Shown here piece by piece: positions 21,657-33,406 of a DNA stretch of 64,000 nucleotides. Position 1 is the first letter of the stretch; every line of letters starts with the position of its first letter. The stretch is from positions 15,009,001-15,073,000 of the forward strand of contig OX327683.1 in NCBI GenBank assembly GCA_946807835.1, in the 5' to 3' direction. The notes beneath the pieces were generated by a model that saw only the letters and a list, made by a program, of their open reading frames with translations, made no database searches and had not been told where the DNA came from. The translations under genes and the position numbers were made by a program. Source of the stretch: Ailanthus altissimus (lineage: Eukaryota; Streptophyta; Magnoliopsida; Sapindales; Simaroubaceae).

Positions 21657-23881
21657 GTGAACTTTTCAACTTCTATGGAAAAGAATATGGGAAAAAGACC
21701 AGAGTGGAAATTAGCAATATTACGTCAAATCAAAGTGACAAACAAATAAGACTCTATAGAAGCACTACAATCATGCCAGTTATAGATTATTGAGCATCAT
21801 GGGAAGAATGCTTGCCTCGTGATGAATTGGCAACACAGACATAGGGATAACATCTTTAGAAATAACCATAAAGTAACGCTTGGGTGCATTTCCAGATTCA
21901 ATGCTAATCAATTCCATGGTGAACTGAGCACATTCAAAATACTCATACAAGGTTAAAGAGAATATTAGGGATAAATATAAGATACATAAAAATATCTCTT
22001 CTACAGGTTGAAAATGCATAAAGAAGCAGAAGTTTCTCCTTGTAGATAAATTTGACATATTAGCAGGTAGTGTAGAAATGAAATTAAATGAAATATGGCC
22101 TTTAATAGCAAGTAAATAATAATTAATTGTTTGTTGGCCCCCATCAGTGAAATAAAAAGGATTATTTCTCTGGGAAGAACCAATCAAATGGACAAAAAAT
22201 AAAATAGCATTAGAATAAGAGATAAAAGTAAGGAATACATGAATACTAAAAAAATACAAGAGTTACCCAAGTTACACCTCTTCCAGAACTTCAATAAAGA
22301 TAAGCCAGAATTCTCACCAAGTGAAGTGGAACAAGTTATTCTGTAAATTTTGAATTGTCCTAAGTGGTGCTACTAAAGCAAAAGAAATTTTGTTTTACCG
22401 GTTGGATTAAATTAGCAACACAACTGTGAAACCAGTTGTCTTTAACAGATCCAAGATACAAGTGGAGACGCAAAATCTACTTGCTGATGAAGGGTCCTCT
22501 TCTTCTTAATTAACAAGATGACCAGCTTTTCAATGAATTCCACAAATTTCATGGTAAAGAATAATGGTTATGTTCATGTTATGGAGTTTAATACCCAGGC
22601 AAGAGGAGGAGCTCAGGAGCAAGAAATATGTTAAAGCTTGGTCATTAGAGTTCACTTTTGGTATAGTAGTTTATTCTAAATTGGCTATTACCAATCTAGT
22701 TTCTTATATCTTAATTTCCTAGTTGCTATTTTAAGTACTTTTCTGCTATATCCATAAAGATTTTGTGTTTCTTACTAAGTTCCTTAAGTCTTCATTCCAC
22801 TATTCTCCTAGTCAAAAACTTTGTATTCTATAGTTATTCTGCATTTCACTGGTATGGCAATTGAATTACATGTAGTTTGCAGCCAGAAGCATGGTATGGA
22901 GAAAGACCACCGAGAAATAAAAAGTTAAAAACATGGTCAATTTACTTTTCTGCAAGTCCTATAGCATGCATTAGATTAAGTTGAAAAATTAAAGGATTCA
23001 ATACACATTTCTTCTGTTAAACCAAAACCACATTCATTTCTATGTGAACATCAGAACTCTAGCCACACAAACATCTCTGTCATAACACCACTCAACTCCC
23101 AATGGCTTGCACCATAGAGGTCGAACACAAATTCAACAAATGAAAAACAAGAAACAGACTCCTGCTATACTCCTGAATCTTCCCTTGGTGCCATAGTGTT
23201 TCATTTTCAGAAAAGAGACGGGGGAAGGAATAACACTTCTCATAGTGAACCCAGACAATGACCCCCATGAAAAGTCAAATCCTATAAAATCTAAATAAAA
23301 TTAAAACATTGGCACTCGTTAAAAAGAAAAACGTACAATATTGAAAATTAAAAGAACCCCAATAGAATCCCAATACTAAGTTATACTAATCAAACAACAA
23401 AAGAAATGAATCAGTCAAAACCCACAACATCAAGAATTTCCACAGTACATGCACAACCAATGTTATAACTCAAACTTAAATTAAATAAATATAAAAAGAA
23501 ATATATAATAATATAGTTTAAAAATATTGAAAATTTCACCAATCAAGAACTCATGAAAAGGAAAAAAAAAAAACCTGTATTTTTATATTAAAATCCAATG
23601 CGTGCGCAAACGAAAACAAGCAATCCTCACAAATAAAGCAAAATGCAAGCAACATAAAGCTCATTGCTGACCCTAAAAACCAATAAATCAAAATTTACGT
23701 AACATCCCGGATGTAAATATCAAGTATAAATATGTACCTGAGCAGATGAAGAGTCGTCAATGGACTGAAGAGGGTCGACGGAGACGATGACTTTGGCGAC
23801 AGGGCGAGAGGAATTGTTAGAAGAAGGAGAAGGAATTTTAAGAGAGCGAGAGACTAACGCCGGGCACTTCATTACCCACAT

Positions 23882-24229
23882 TTTCTTTTCTGCTTTGCTC
23901 GCATATTACTACTGTTATTGCCTTCGTTCATGGCGCCCCGCCAGGGAGCAATAACAAAAAAAATAAAATAAAGATCGAAAATTTGATGCGTGCGTGCGTG
24001 TGTTTTTTTTATTTTTTAACGAGAAGAGAGAGAATGGAAGAAACGTATTTTTTAATTTATAAATATTAGATTATTCTACAATTAAGGTTTTAATTCCTCT
24101 ATCATAGTATCAAGAACGATCGTAAATATTTTTCTAAGTTTTGAAATTCATGTAACAAAACAAGCTAGCTGTGGGACTCTTTTTTTTATATATAGTTTAA
24201 ACAAGAGTGCTATCAATAGTGGCTGTTAC
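23882..24229. promoter_or_regulatory. Upstream region of the TFIIF-beta pseudogene
   Basis: Contains GC-richer sequence (GGCGCCCCGCCAGGG, 23932-23946) just upstream of exon 1, and a GCGTGCGTGCGTG microsatellite near 23990. This is consistent with a former promoter and 5'UTR. No specific element is assigned. Confidence 0.35.
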
Positions 24230-24375
24230 AGAGCATGGGGGCTCAACCAAGTTGGTTGAATCCCTCAAGGTCTCACATCCCCACTTGAGTTTGACCCCCC
24301 CTCTTTCAGGTGGTGCAGAAATGATGATAAATATTGTAATTTCCCTTTAAAAAAAAAAAAAATACTGGCTGTTAC
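24216..24375 (+). mobile_element. SINE with 14-bp target-site duplication, copy 1
   Basis: The body is 24230-24361. It has a tRNA-like A box (GGCTCAACCAAGTTGGTTGA), a B box-like GAGTTTGACCCC, the 3' body GGTGCAGAAATGATGATAAA and a terminal poly(A). Flanking repeats ATAGTGGCTGTTAC (24216-24229) and ATACTGGCTGTTAC (24362-24375) are the target duplication. RNA polymerase III transcription is inferred from the boxes. The copy in the second unit lacks part of the A-box region. Confidence 0.85.
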
Positions 24376-26055
24376 GCTGTTATGTCAACTTAACAAATAA
24401 ATTATTAGATGTATAATATTATTTATATTTTAAAAATAATTAAAATAATATTTTATTTAATTAATAAAATTTTATTCATACATATAATTAAACATACATT
24501 TAAATTCATATTTATAAAATATGTAATTTAAGTGTTAAGCATATAATCCTAATACAGAGAGTATAAATCACAAAATCTTTATCAATTAAATTTAGTTTAT
24601 AATTATTAATAAAAATGACATTTCATTATATAAAATTATAATTTTTTTTTACTTCTTGTAATAAATAATTTATTTTAATCATTAAAGTGAAAACTTCGAA
24701 TAAAAAAAAACTAACGTATATGTTATATTGAACATGACTACTGTGAATTGCAATCTGATTAACTTTTAATTTACAAAAGTTTTAATAAGTTTGATTTATC
24801 TTAATTTTAAGCAAATAATGAATTTACATTTATGAATTATATCTTTTGAGTTATCACGGAGTGAAATTTATATAAACAGTCAAAATCTCGATATTTTGGA
24901 GATATAATTTCATGGGTTGTAAGAATATATACATGAAAGATGGAATCTAATAAATAATATCTATCTAAACTATTTGTAGTATTTGATCATTTGAATTTGT
25001 GACCTTAGTTTATTCAATAAGTTATTTATTGAATGATAATATTTTTTGTAAATTTATTTACAAATATAAATATATTAAAAATAATCATTAGAGCATTCAA
25101 TAATTTAAGGGTAAATAAATAATTAAAGAGGTAAGACATTTTTTTTCTATGGCTCAACTTCAATTATGGACATTAATTAGATGGTCAATTAAGTGGTTAT
25201 TATTAGTCTAAAGACCAAACTCAATTTAATTAAATAGAGTTTTAATTAAATGAGCTTTTACTTAATAACATAAATTACTATAGTACAACTCTTGACTTTT
25301 AGTAGAATAGTCCGGAATTAACTTAGAAGAACTGGTGTATCATGAGATGATTAAGACTGGACTTTTTAAGTTAAAACTAAGAAGCCATGAGTCTTGCAAT
25401 CTCTGTACTAGCTCAAACCCTAATCAAACTCTAATTTTCTAATTCTAATTTAATTTTAATTACTCGAGAGAGATCATATATATGAGATGTATGAGGTAGT
25501 AAAGATATAACAATTACAACAACCATAATAAAAAAAAAAAATTTACATATTTTATATAAAAAAAGAATTTGGTTATTATTATTTTCTCAAATTTTGATAT
25601 TATTGATTTTAGAGATTAATAAGAGATTCGCGTGACCGCATACGTTGGTATTAGATTAAAATTTTCTAATCCTAATCTAATTCTAATTACTTAAAGGAGA
25701 TTATATATATAAGAGGTACGAGGTAGTAAAGATAAAACAATTACAACAACCATAATCAAAAAAATTCTTTTTACGTATTTTTACGTGGAAAAAGAATTTG
25801 ATTATTATCATTCTTTCAGATTTTGATATTAATAATTTTAGAGATTAATGAGAGATTTGTGTGTTCGCATGCGTTGAGTTTAAAGGTTGAAGATAGTAAA
25901 GAAGATTGCAGCCAATCAATTCAAAATTTATTATAACAAAAAATTGAGATAATCTTATATCTTTATACATATAATTATAAATAAGATAATTTAAATTCCG
26001 TTACGTCTATTTTTATAAATAATATTTTTTATTTACTACCTAACATAAATTTACT
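24376..26055. other. AT-rich spacer with an internal 228-bp tandem duplication
   Basis: No gene is seen. Bases 25436-25663 and 25664-25880 are diverged direct repeats (TTCTAAT-CTAAT…ACAATTACAACAACCATAAT…AGAGATTAATNAGAGATT). The section shows clearly more differences from copy 2 than the flanking pseudogene and LINE parts. Confidence 0.7.
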
Positions 26056-26979
26056 ACCTAACACGGCTGTAGAGGGGGAATCCTGGAGTTAAAGTGTTTC
26101 TTTGGAGGGCTTTAAAAGATTTATTGCTTACCAAAGAGAACCTTTTAAAAAAGGTGTATTGTGGATCCTGTGTGTAACAAATGCAAGAGGAGTACCGAAA
26201 ACGTTTTTTATGCTGTTATTGGGTGTAAGTTTGTATGGAAGTTTTGGAAATCCTCCCCATTGAGGGGTTTGGTTAGTAGCAAGAATCATCAAAACCTTGA
26301 GATGTTTATGAGACAAGCTACAATGGTTATGTTTGGGCAGGAGCTTAAGTTCTGTGTCATTCTACTACGGGCTTGCTAGCACTCTAGGAATAAAGCTCTA
26401 TTTAAGGGAAAATGGGAGAAGGTGGAGATCACTCTTAGCAAAAGCAGCTGCCCTTACAGAATACGAGTACAGGGTCACCAAAGCTTACTTAGGAAGTGCT
26501 ATAGATGGGAATTATGGTGAGAATGGAAATGTAACAATGGGATGGGAGATGGCGAATAGGAAGTGGTTTAGAGTGAAGGTTGATGCCCCCTTAAATATGG
26601 AGGGTAAGAAGGTTTGTTTGGGTGTTTTCCTTGAAAGGGGATGGAGTGGTGAAGGCTGCTACAGTTAAGAGTTGCGTTTCAAAAGGGGATATTGAGCAAG
26701 CTGAGGACAATGGTTGTGTTCCGGCTGTTATTGTCTCAAATGCAAAGATGATCGTTGATCTTGTTCAGGCAATATTTGCACAAGAAAGGAAATCGTATGA
26801 ACTATCTCAGAATGGAACACTGTTTAAAGTTAGTTTACTCCTAGCCACAACACAATATCCAGGCTCCCAATCTTGCTAGATTGTAACTTAGGTGGATGAA
26901 TTGCCTGATGACATTAGTGGCTGTATCTTTCATCAGTCTTGTTGAATGGCAAAATTGTTTCTAAAAAAAAAAAAAAAAA
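26056..26979 (+). pseudogene. LINE-type zf-RVT and RNase H remnant with poly(A), copy 1
   Basis: The C-terminal end of a plant LINE ORF2-like protein (or a related zf-RVT/RVT_3 protein). A zinc-binding region reads VDPVCNKCKRSTENVFYAVI-GCKFVWKFW (26161-26256). SRNKALFKGKW follows, then an RNase H-like domain starting WFRVKVDAPLNMEGKKVCLG (26560-26620). A frameshift at about 26640 moves the reading to DGVVKAATVKSCVSKGDIEQ and VPAVIVSNAKMIVDLVQ. A 17-base A run (26963-26979) ends the block, as for a 5'-truncated retroposed copy. No clear target duplication was found. Two frames are needed, so it is dead. Confidence 0.78.
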
Positions 26980-27495
26980 GTGTGCTGATCCACATGGAAT
27001 CTATTCTTTTTAATATTTTTTAAAATTCACATTTCAACTTACAATTTGAGACTCCATTTGAATGAAATCCTTTGTAAAAGAGTCTAATCGATAACCCATT
27101 GACCTCAAACGTACTTTTCACTGTAACGAGAGGAAGATATAATGAGAGACAAAATACCATATAGCATTACATTCAAAAGTACACAATCTATTTTATTTTT
27201 ATTGGATTGTAAGGATGATTAATGAGGTTTTGGGTATTATTTTTAATATTTATTAGTATTTGATTTTTAAAATAAAATTTAAAATAATTAAAATATTATG
27301 ATATTCGTTAAAATGTTTTTAAACAAATAAGTGTGTTTATTTAGAAAAATATGTAATAAATATTGAATAAAATATTTTTGCACGAAGATACCCTTTGCAA
27401 AAGTTGTATTAGAATCATGTTAAGCATTTTAATTTTTAAATACCTTTTACGGAAACACTTTTTTTTTAATAAAAATTTGTATTACAAAGTGTTCA
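26980..27495. other. AT-rich spacer, nothing recognised
   Basis: No coding or RNA feature is seen between the LINE remnant and the minisatellite; closed frames and simple AT-rich sequence. Very similar in copy 2 (42980-43499). Confidence 0.6.
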
Positions 27496-27822
27496 TTTCA
27501 GAATTATAACTGTTTACCATTGTCAATAATTTGAATAACTATTGTTTACAATTATCAATAATTAGAATAATTACTGTTTATAGACTATCAATAATTGAAA
27601 TAACTGTTTACATCATTAGAATAACTACTATTTATAATTGTCAATAATTGAAATAATTACAATTTACAAATTGGCAATAATTGAAAAACTACTGTTTACA
27701 AACTGTCAAGAAATAATTACTATTTACAACTATCAATAATGAGAATAATTACGATTTGCAACTATACTGTTTACAACTATTAATAATTGAAATAACTATT
27801 ATTTACAATTATCATTTACATA
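27496..27822. repeat. AT-rich minisatellite, copy 1
   Basis: Roughly ten imperfect units of 30-36 bp built on ACTGTTTACAA-TGTCAATAATT-GAATAA. Units vary in length, and single-base changes (for example TTATCAATAATT against TTGTCAATAATT) distinguish them from copy 2. Confidence 0.8.
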
Positions 27823-28064
27823 AAATATTCGATTCGTTTATTAAACGTGATTATAACGAATTAGTGAATTGTAGACCTCAAACACGTATTCGATACGATT
27901 AATAAATGGGTAATACGAATTCGACCCATTTATTAATCATGTTAATTTTTTTTATTTATATTCACTTAAAACACATCGAATTCATGTCGATTAATTATGT
28001 CGTACCTCATTTTACCATCCCCTACTTCTTTTACAATCACATTTAAGTTCTTTTAGAATATTTT
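27823..28064. repeat. Dispersed repeat fragment beside the Harbinger element
   Basis: TATTCGATACGATTAATAAA and GAATTCGACCCATTTATTAA, followed by TTTATATTCACTTAAAACAC, match the layout of 17560-17720 (TATTCGACACGATTAATAAA … TTCGACCTGTTTATTAA … TTTATATTCACTAAAA). Class unknown. Confidence 0.6.
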
Positions 28065-28907
28065 GGGCTCATTTGATTGAGTTTTTCAAATAAAACTTTT
28101 AGAAGTAAAACTTTTAAAAATAAAATTTTTAGAAGTAGAGCTTTTAAAAATAAAACTTTAGAAGTAGAGATTTTTAAAATAAAATTTTCAAAAGTAGAGT
28201 TTTTTAAAAAAAAATAATTGATCATTTAGTTGTCAAATTAAAAAGGTTCTTTTGAAGCATTAAATCGTTTAGTTATATATTGTTAAAAATACTTATATTC
28301 TAATAAATTATTAAAAATGACACTTAATAAAACTTAGAATCAAATTCTAAACAATTCAATATTTTTTTTATATAAGTTTAAATTTATTATATATTTTCTC
28401 AAATTCAATTTCTTAAAACATAATAATCAAATAAAAATAATATTTAATGATCAATGAATCAATATAAATTATTATATTTGGTACAAAAATTAAAAATAAA
28501 ATAATACTTCTTTTTATTTAAAAAATAAAATAATCAATAAAAAAATTTAGTACATTCTTATAAAAATATGATGGTTATAAAAATAAGGAGAATTAAAAAT
28601 ATGATGACTTTTAAGAAAATATTGAAAATATGTTAGTTGAATATGTTTTATTTTCATTAAGGGTACTATATGGAAATAAAAATATATTATTAGGGTATGT
28701 ATAATATTATACATATATTAAAAAAGCTTTACTTTCAAAAATTCAAAATTTGAGCATTTAAAAATAGAGGTAAAATAATTTTTTTAATCTTTAAAAACTC
28801 TTCTCTAATTATAACCAAACACTATAAAAAAAAATTTTAAAAAAACTTTTGACATTAAAAAATCTCTTTTGATAAGTAGAGAAGTCCAACCAAATAAACA
28901 CTTAGAG

Positions 28908-29062
28908 TATGTTTTGCGTCCATTCTCTACTAATCAAAAGTGCTTAATGGCAAAAGCTTTTTTTAAAAAATTTAATAATATTTGATTGCAATTTAAAAAA
29001 AGAACTTTTGACACTAAAAAATCTCTTTTAATCAATAGAAAAGTTCAACCAAATAGACATTT
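28908..29062. mobile_element. Tourist-like MITE inside the Harbinger element
   Basis: A 155-bp segment whose ends are inverted copies: left GAGTATGTTTTGCG…TCTCTACTAATCAAAAG; right, read in reverse, ATGTCTATTTGGTTGAACTT then TCTATTGATTAAAAG. It is bounded by TTA on the left and TAA on the right. Related partial units follow at 29067-29205 and 29207-29320 (AAAAGAGTTTAATGGCAAAA), so this is a small cluster of nested non-autonomous copies. Confidence 0.6.
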
Positions 29063-29481
29063 AAGAGTATATTTGGCTGGACTTTTCTACTAATTAAAAG
29101 AGTTTAATGGCAAAATCTCTTTTCAAAATTGTTAATAATATTTAATTATAATTTTAAAAAAACTTTTAAAGATTAAAAAAATTACTTTGTTCTATTTACA
29201 AAGAGTTAAAAGAGTTTAATGACAAAATCTCTTTTCAAAATTGTTAATAATATTTAATTGTAATTTAAAAAAAAACTTTTAAAGATTAAAAAAATTACTT
29301 TGTTCTATTTACAAATGTTCAAAATTTAAATTTAAATTTTTTTTTTTTACTTTTTAAATTTTTATATATTAACATATATATTCTAATAATATTTTCATAA
29401 TTTCATACTATACTTCTTAATAAAAATAAACTCTACAATTATTTTTTTATCCAATTTGAGTCATCACCGTCAAAAGAAACG

Positions 29482-30199
29482 TTGCAGTCAAAGAAGTCTT
29501 GGAGCCGCATCGTCAATTTCAGGTTTCCCGTCAAACTTTTCTTCCATGCATTGTTTATAAATTTTACACTTTTCTTCCATACATTCTTTATAAATTTTTA
29601 TTTGTTTTTGTTCTGTATCATTTATTTTTGTCCTGTTTTGGCACTTTGCTTACATTGTTTTTAAAGAAAAGTCAACCTTTTCTTCTCACATGCTAAGCTA
29701 TAAAAGTCAACCTTTTCTTCTTACATGCTAATTTTATAGCTAAGTTATGTAATTTATTAGTTTATTTTTTTAAATAGAATTCTTCTTGAATTGATTATAC
29801 TAATGTGTTTGTTTTTATTCTGTTAAGCTCTTGTTATTTTGATTACAGTTTTAATAGCCATACCATAATTTCTATTGGCATCAAATTATAAGGAAGACGT
29901 ACGTGAAATGGAAAACGGCTTAAACAATTATTGGTTTAAAAGGAGATTGATTTTCAGTCATGAGAGATAGGAAGAACAGCCTAATCCAGTAGTCCAGCAA
30001 GAAGTAAAATTTTGTTTGATTTTTATTTGTTAAAGAGTTTTTTTAATAATCTATTGGGAAATAAAGTTAAGTTCTGCCACAATAATTATGATTTTCATGT
30101 TGTATCAATATACAGTCTAATCATGCAAAAGAATAAGTTGTTTTACATTATATATATATATATATATGAATTTGTACACACCTGCACTAACTGTTGTTA
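29482..30199. other. 5' part of Harbinger copy 1, no supported exon
   Basis: Contains a duplicated AAAAGTCAACCTTTTCTTCT-ACATGCTAA (29669-29695 and 29704-29731) and a TA microsatellite (30149-30167). Short plus-strand frames here have no recognised domain. Confidence 0.5.
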
Positions 30200-30279
30200 A
30201 CAATGTTTTTTGTTTTGTGTTACTAACTTTACTTTTAAAATTTTTATTCTCTTTAATATATTGTATCTTTTGTCTAGAA

Positions 30280-31216
30280 TGGAAATTATTATGGATGAAA
30301 ATTAAAAATCAAAATCAAAAGCTATGCTTTCAACAAGATTGGATGGAAAAACTTTTATATCTAAGTTTGCTGGTATGAAGAGTAAAACTTATAACTAAAA
30401 GCAATTAAAAAATAAGTGGGACTCTTTAAAAAAGAATGACAAATTTGGACAAATTTTGAATTTTTTTTTGGCTTAAGATGGATTCCTGTAAAGCAAATAA
30501 TTGATGCTAGCAATAAATGGTGGAACAAAAAATTAAAGGTGCAGTTTCAAACTTTTATTTTGTAGTTTAATAGAAAAATATTATATTCTTAATTTAGATT
30601 ATATTTTAACATATATATATATATATATGTTTTTATGTTATTGTAGAAGAATTCAGAAGCATGTAAATTTCGTTCAAAAGGCTAAAAAAATATTGAGCAG
30701 CTAAATATGTTATCTAAAGATATTGCTGCTACAGGGGAAGGGTCATGCGCATCATCAATGAGGGTTTTGTATCAAACGCCGGAGAAAGTGGATTATCTAG
30801 GGAATATTTTTTAATGATACTAATATTTTTAGTCAAGAGAGGACCTTTAATAATAATTTAAAAGACATTCATAGGTTCGAGAATATTGATGTTAACATAG
30901 ATAACTCAACTCCTTTAATACTAACACAAGATAATACAAGAAAAAAAAAAGTAAATTAATTAAGAGGCACAGTTGTAACTAAATTATTTAAACAATTAAA
31001 TCGCTTGTGTGAAGTGATAGAGAATAAGCTAATTATATCTACAAGATAAGAGGACAACGGTTGTCGCATTGTAGAAGTAATGGAGATGTTCCATAACATA
31101 CTTGAAATTGAAAGAGGAAGCGAGCTTCTCATGCTAGCCACTAGAATTTTTCTTAAGAAGAAAAATAGAGAAATGTTTGTTGCATTGAAATATCACGATC
31201 TTCAAATTGAGTGATT
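30280..31216 (+). pseudogene. PIF/Harbinger ORF1, Myb/SANT-like DNA-binding protein, copy 1
   Basis: Broken reading of the ORF1 partner that assists transposase binding and import in this superfamily. The blocks in order are GWK-TFISKFAGMKSKTYN, KQLKNKWDSLKKNDKFGQ (about 30396-30450), GLRWIPVKQIIDASNKWWNK (about 30470-30530), an intron at about 30540-30645, then NSEACKFRSKG and KNIEQLNMLSKDIAATGEGS (30650-30740). The C-terminal block RGTVVTKLFKQLNRLCEVIE … VMEMFHNILEIERGSELLML … FLKKKNREMFVALKYHDLQI ends at about 31214. Stops and frame changes lie between blocks. Confidence 0.78.
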
Positions 31217-31439
31217 AAAGCAGATGAAATAGTTTTTTATGTTTATATTTGTTTTAGGGTTATATAAAAATAATTGTTCAAATCTAAATGGAATATCTTT
31301 GTTTTATTTAGTTTTTAGTTATATTAAGGTAATTATATACATATTTTTTTTGTATTCATTTTTTTAAAATATTGATAATATTTATTATGTTTTTAATTTT
31401 GAGAGATATGAAAATTTTTGAGAGTAAGATGATAGTGAG

Positions 31440-32711
31440 TATAATTTCACCAATAAAACCGATGATGAACAAGAATTATTACAAATGGTACAAATTGGGG
31501 TAACATTGTATGAGAATCATGTTATTAAATATAATTTAAAAATACCATGTAGAACTTCATTTCAAATAGGATATCAATTTATAATGGAGGTATGACATGG
31601 TCATGATGATATAGGTCTCCAACAATTTAGGATAGAGAAAAAAATATTTTGAAAGTTATGTGATATATTAACTCAATCATATGTCTTGAAAATGGCAAAG
31701 ATATTTCTGTTGTTGAGTCAGTTTTTTTTTTTATTACATTAGGTCATGCATTTGTGAATAGAATGTTACAACAAATATTTTAGCATTCAAGTGAAACTAT
31801 ATCTAGGTGGTTTAAAAAGTGTTAGATGCAATTTGTCGTATGGCAATTGATTTGTTGAAACCTTTCGATCAAAAATTTAAAAAAGTTCTACAAAAATTTA
31901 AAATGATGATCAATATTGGCCATATTTTAAGGATTGTATAAGGGCTATTGATGGAACACATATACTAAGTGTGGTGCCTACATCAAAACAAATACTATAC
32001 ATTAGTAGAAAATGCGTTTCACACTCAAAATGTGATGGCTGTGTGATTTTTGATGTGTTTTAAATTTGCATGGATTTGATAGAAAGGTAATGCTCATGAT
32101 ACGCATATTTTTTTAGAAGTTTTGCGTAGACAAAATTTGCATTTTTCTCGTCCACCTGCAAGTAAGTAATAATATATAATTGTAATTTGTTATTTATATT
32201 ATATTGTATAATTTATTTTATATTTGTAATTATAAAATTACTCTTTGTTGTAAGTAAGTATTATTTGGTAGATGCTGGATATCCTCACATGAAGAGTTAT
32301 TTAGGTCCATATAAAGGCGATCAATATTATTTTTCAAATTTTTAACGTGGGAGTTAGCAAGAGGGGAAAAAAAATTTTAACCATGCACCTTCTTCTTTGA
32401 GATGCACTGTAGAGAGAATATTTGGTGTTTGAAAAAATAAATGAAAAATTTTACGCCACATGCCTAACTTTCCATTTAGCAAATAAGTTAAATTTGTTAT
32501 TACTTCAATGGTTCTTCATAATTTCATAAGAAAGTACGCTAAAAAGAATAAAAAATTCAAACCGTATGATGATGATGAAGAATTACTTCCAACAAATAAA
32601 GAAGATAATGATAGGGAAGGGATCGATGAAGATCAAAATTCAAATTTGTTCAATGTACACGAAATGGACAAGTGGCATGATAAAACTGCAATCCTTCTTA
32701 TGCATCTTTGA
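31440..32711 (+). pseudogene. PIF/Harbinger DDE transposase, copy 1
   Basis: Cut-and-paste transposase relic. Blocks in order: CRTSFQIGYQFIME; FXKLCDILTQSY; GHAFVNRMLQQIF-HSSETISRWFKK (31740-31825); [20 protein letters not shown] (D1 in IDGTH, about 31946); GNAHDTHIFLEVLRRQ (D2, about 32092); an intron at about 32163-32260; YYLVDAGYPHMKSYLGPYKG (32262-32320); SSLRCTVERIFGV (E, about 32410); and MVLHNFIRKYAKKNKKF, with an acidic tail to about 32711. All three catalytic positions can be traced, but several stops and frameshifts prevent translation. Confidence 0.88.
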
Positions 32712-32825
32712 TGTGATATTTTTTATTCAAGAACTTCTAATTGAATTTGCTATTCTTTGATTTTTTAGATGTTTTTAATTTTATATCATATGAATGTTAG
32801 ATATTATTATTAATTTGAGTTTTTC

Positions 32826-33277
32826 AAGTTCATTTTGTCTACCATTAAAAATATAGTAAAAAATTAATTGAATTAAAAATTATATTTGTAATTTATTATG
32901 TGTAGAATTTAAGTTATTATAAAAAAAATTGAATTTGAATTAAAGATTAAATTAAAACTTTTATTTTATGTAAAAAGATAAATATTTAAAATTTGAATGA
33001 AAGTTTTATTAAGCATATTTTTTAGTAATTCAATAATAAATAAGCACTTTTTAAAGTTCATTTTGTCTACCATTAGAAATATAGTAAAAAATTAATTGAA
33101 TTAAACTTTATATTTGTAATTTATTATGTGTAGAATTTAAGTTATAATAAAAAAATTGAATTTGAATTAAAGATTAAATTAAAAAATTTATTTTATGTAA
33201 AAAGATAAATATTTAAAATTTTAATGAAAGTTTTATTAAGCATCTTTTTAGTAATTCAATAATAAATAAATATATTT
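32826..33277. repeat. 228-bp tandem duplication in the 3' region of Harbinger copy 1
   Basis: Two direct units start AAGTTCATTTTGTCTACCAT at 32826 and 33054 and run through GTAATTTATTATGTGTAGAA and ATTAAGCAT-TTTTAGTAATT. Copy 2 has the same pair at 48753 and 48981, so the duplication predates the 16-kb event. Confidence 0.85.
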
Positions 33278-33406
33278 AATAATATGTAATCAAACGATCT
33301 ATTATTTTAATAAAAAAAATTTAATTATCAATTAAATGATCAATAATTGTTTTTTAAAAATTTTACTTGTAAAAATTTTATTTAAAAAACTCAACTAAAC
33401 GTGTAT

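Larger units (their letters stand above)
19391..23881 (-). pseudogene. TFIIF-beta (RAP30)-like pseudogene, copy 1
   Basis: TFIIF-beta pairs with TFIIF-alpha on RNA polymerase II during initiation. Exons from the right: 23738-23881 (MWVMKCPALVSRSLKIPSPS…), 21816-21923 (FTMELISIESGNAPKRYF…), 20282-20412 (RISVEGKIYNKFDIRPH…), about 20134-20201 (VIDNDKGIHMRPMRGL), 19857-19999 (…MKRTRDFGEMKDIMFKN; ERQPNWTLRQLIQETDQPE) and 19391-19498 (QFLKDILKDLCVYNNKGSNQ… to stop). The last two form the winged helix. Lesions: a 1-base loss before the end of exon 2 turns the family SESSQG block into PIHHE; that exon's donor is GC (GAG|GCAAGC); and a second frameshift and stop in exon 5 separate KKPPPKA from MKRTR. 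So it is probably a pseudogene, although all introns are kept, which rules out a retrocopy. The same lesions occur in copy 2. Confidence 0.88.
28065..33406 (+). mobile_element. PIF/Harbinger DNA transposon, decayed, copy 1
   Basis: About 5.34 kb. The left end, GGGCTCATTTGATTGAGTTT, is matched by the right end read in reverse (…CGTTTAGTTGAGTTTTTTAAATAAAA), giving terminal inverted repeats of about 40 bp. The family usually starts GGGC-TGTTTGGTTGAG. It carries both PIF/Harbinger genes in the same orientation, an ORF1 with a Myb/SANT-like domain and a DDE transposase. Many stops and frameshifts are present. Short Tourist-like repeats and a 228-bp tandem duplication lie inside. The 3-bp target site could not be fixed with certainty. 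Confidence 0.85.

Noticed and set aside
21780..22259. 159-codon minus-strand frame
   Set aside because: Only its C-terminal third is TFIIF-beta exon 2; the upstream part is intron 1 read through the splice acceptor.
19391..23881. TFIIF-beta as a functional gene
   Set aside because: Two frame breaks and a weakened exon 2 donor are shared by both copies; without transcript data a pseudogene is the safer call.
24230..24361. Possible tRNA gene from the A and B boxes
   Set aside because: No cloverleaf or anticodon arm can be formed; the poly(A) tail and 14-bp target duplication mark a SINE.
27496..27822. Regular repeats resembling a CRISPR array
   Set aside because: Units are imperfect, contiguous and AT-rich, with no constant repeat/spacer pattern, and the DNA is plant nuclear.
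28043..28225. Minus-strand Leu/Lys-rich 60-codon frame
   Set aside because: It is a translation of a short tandem repeat (TTTTAGAAGTARA) at the Harbinger end and is not open in copy 2.
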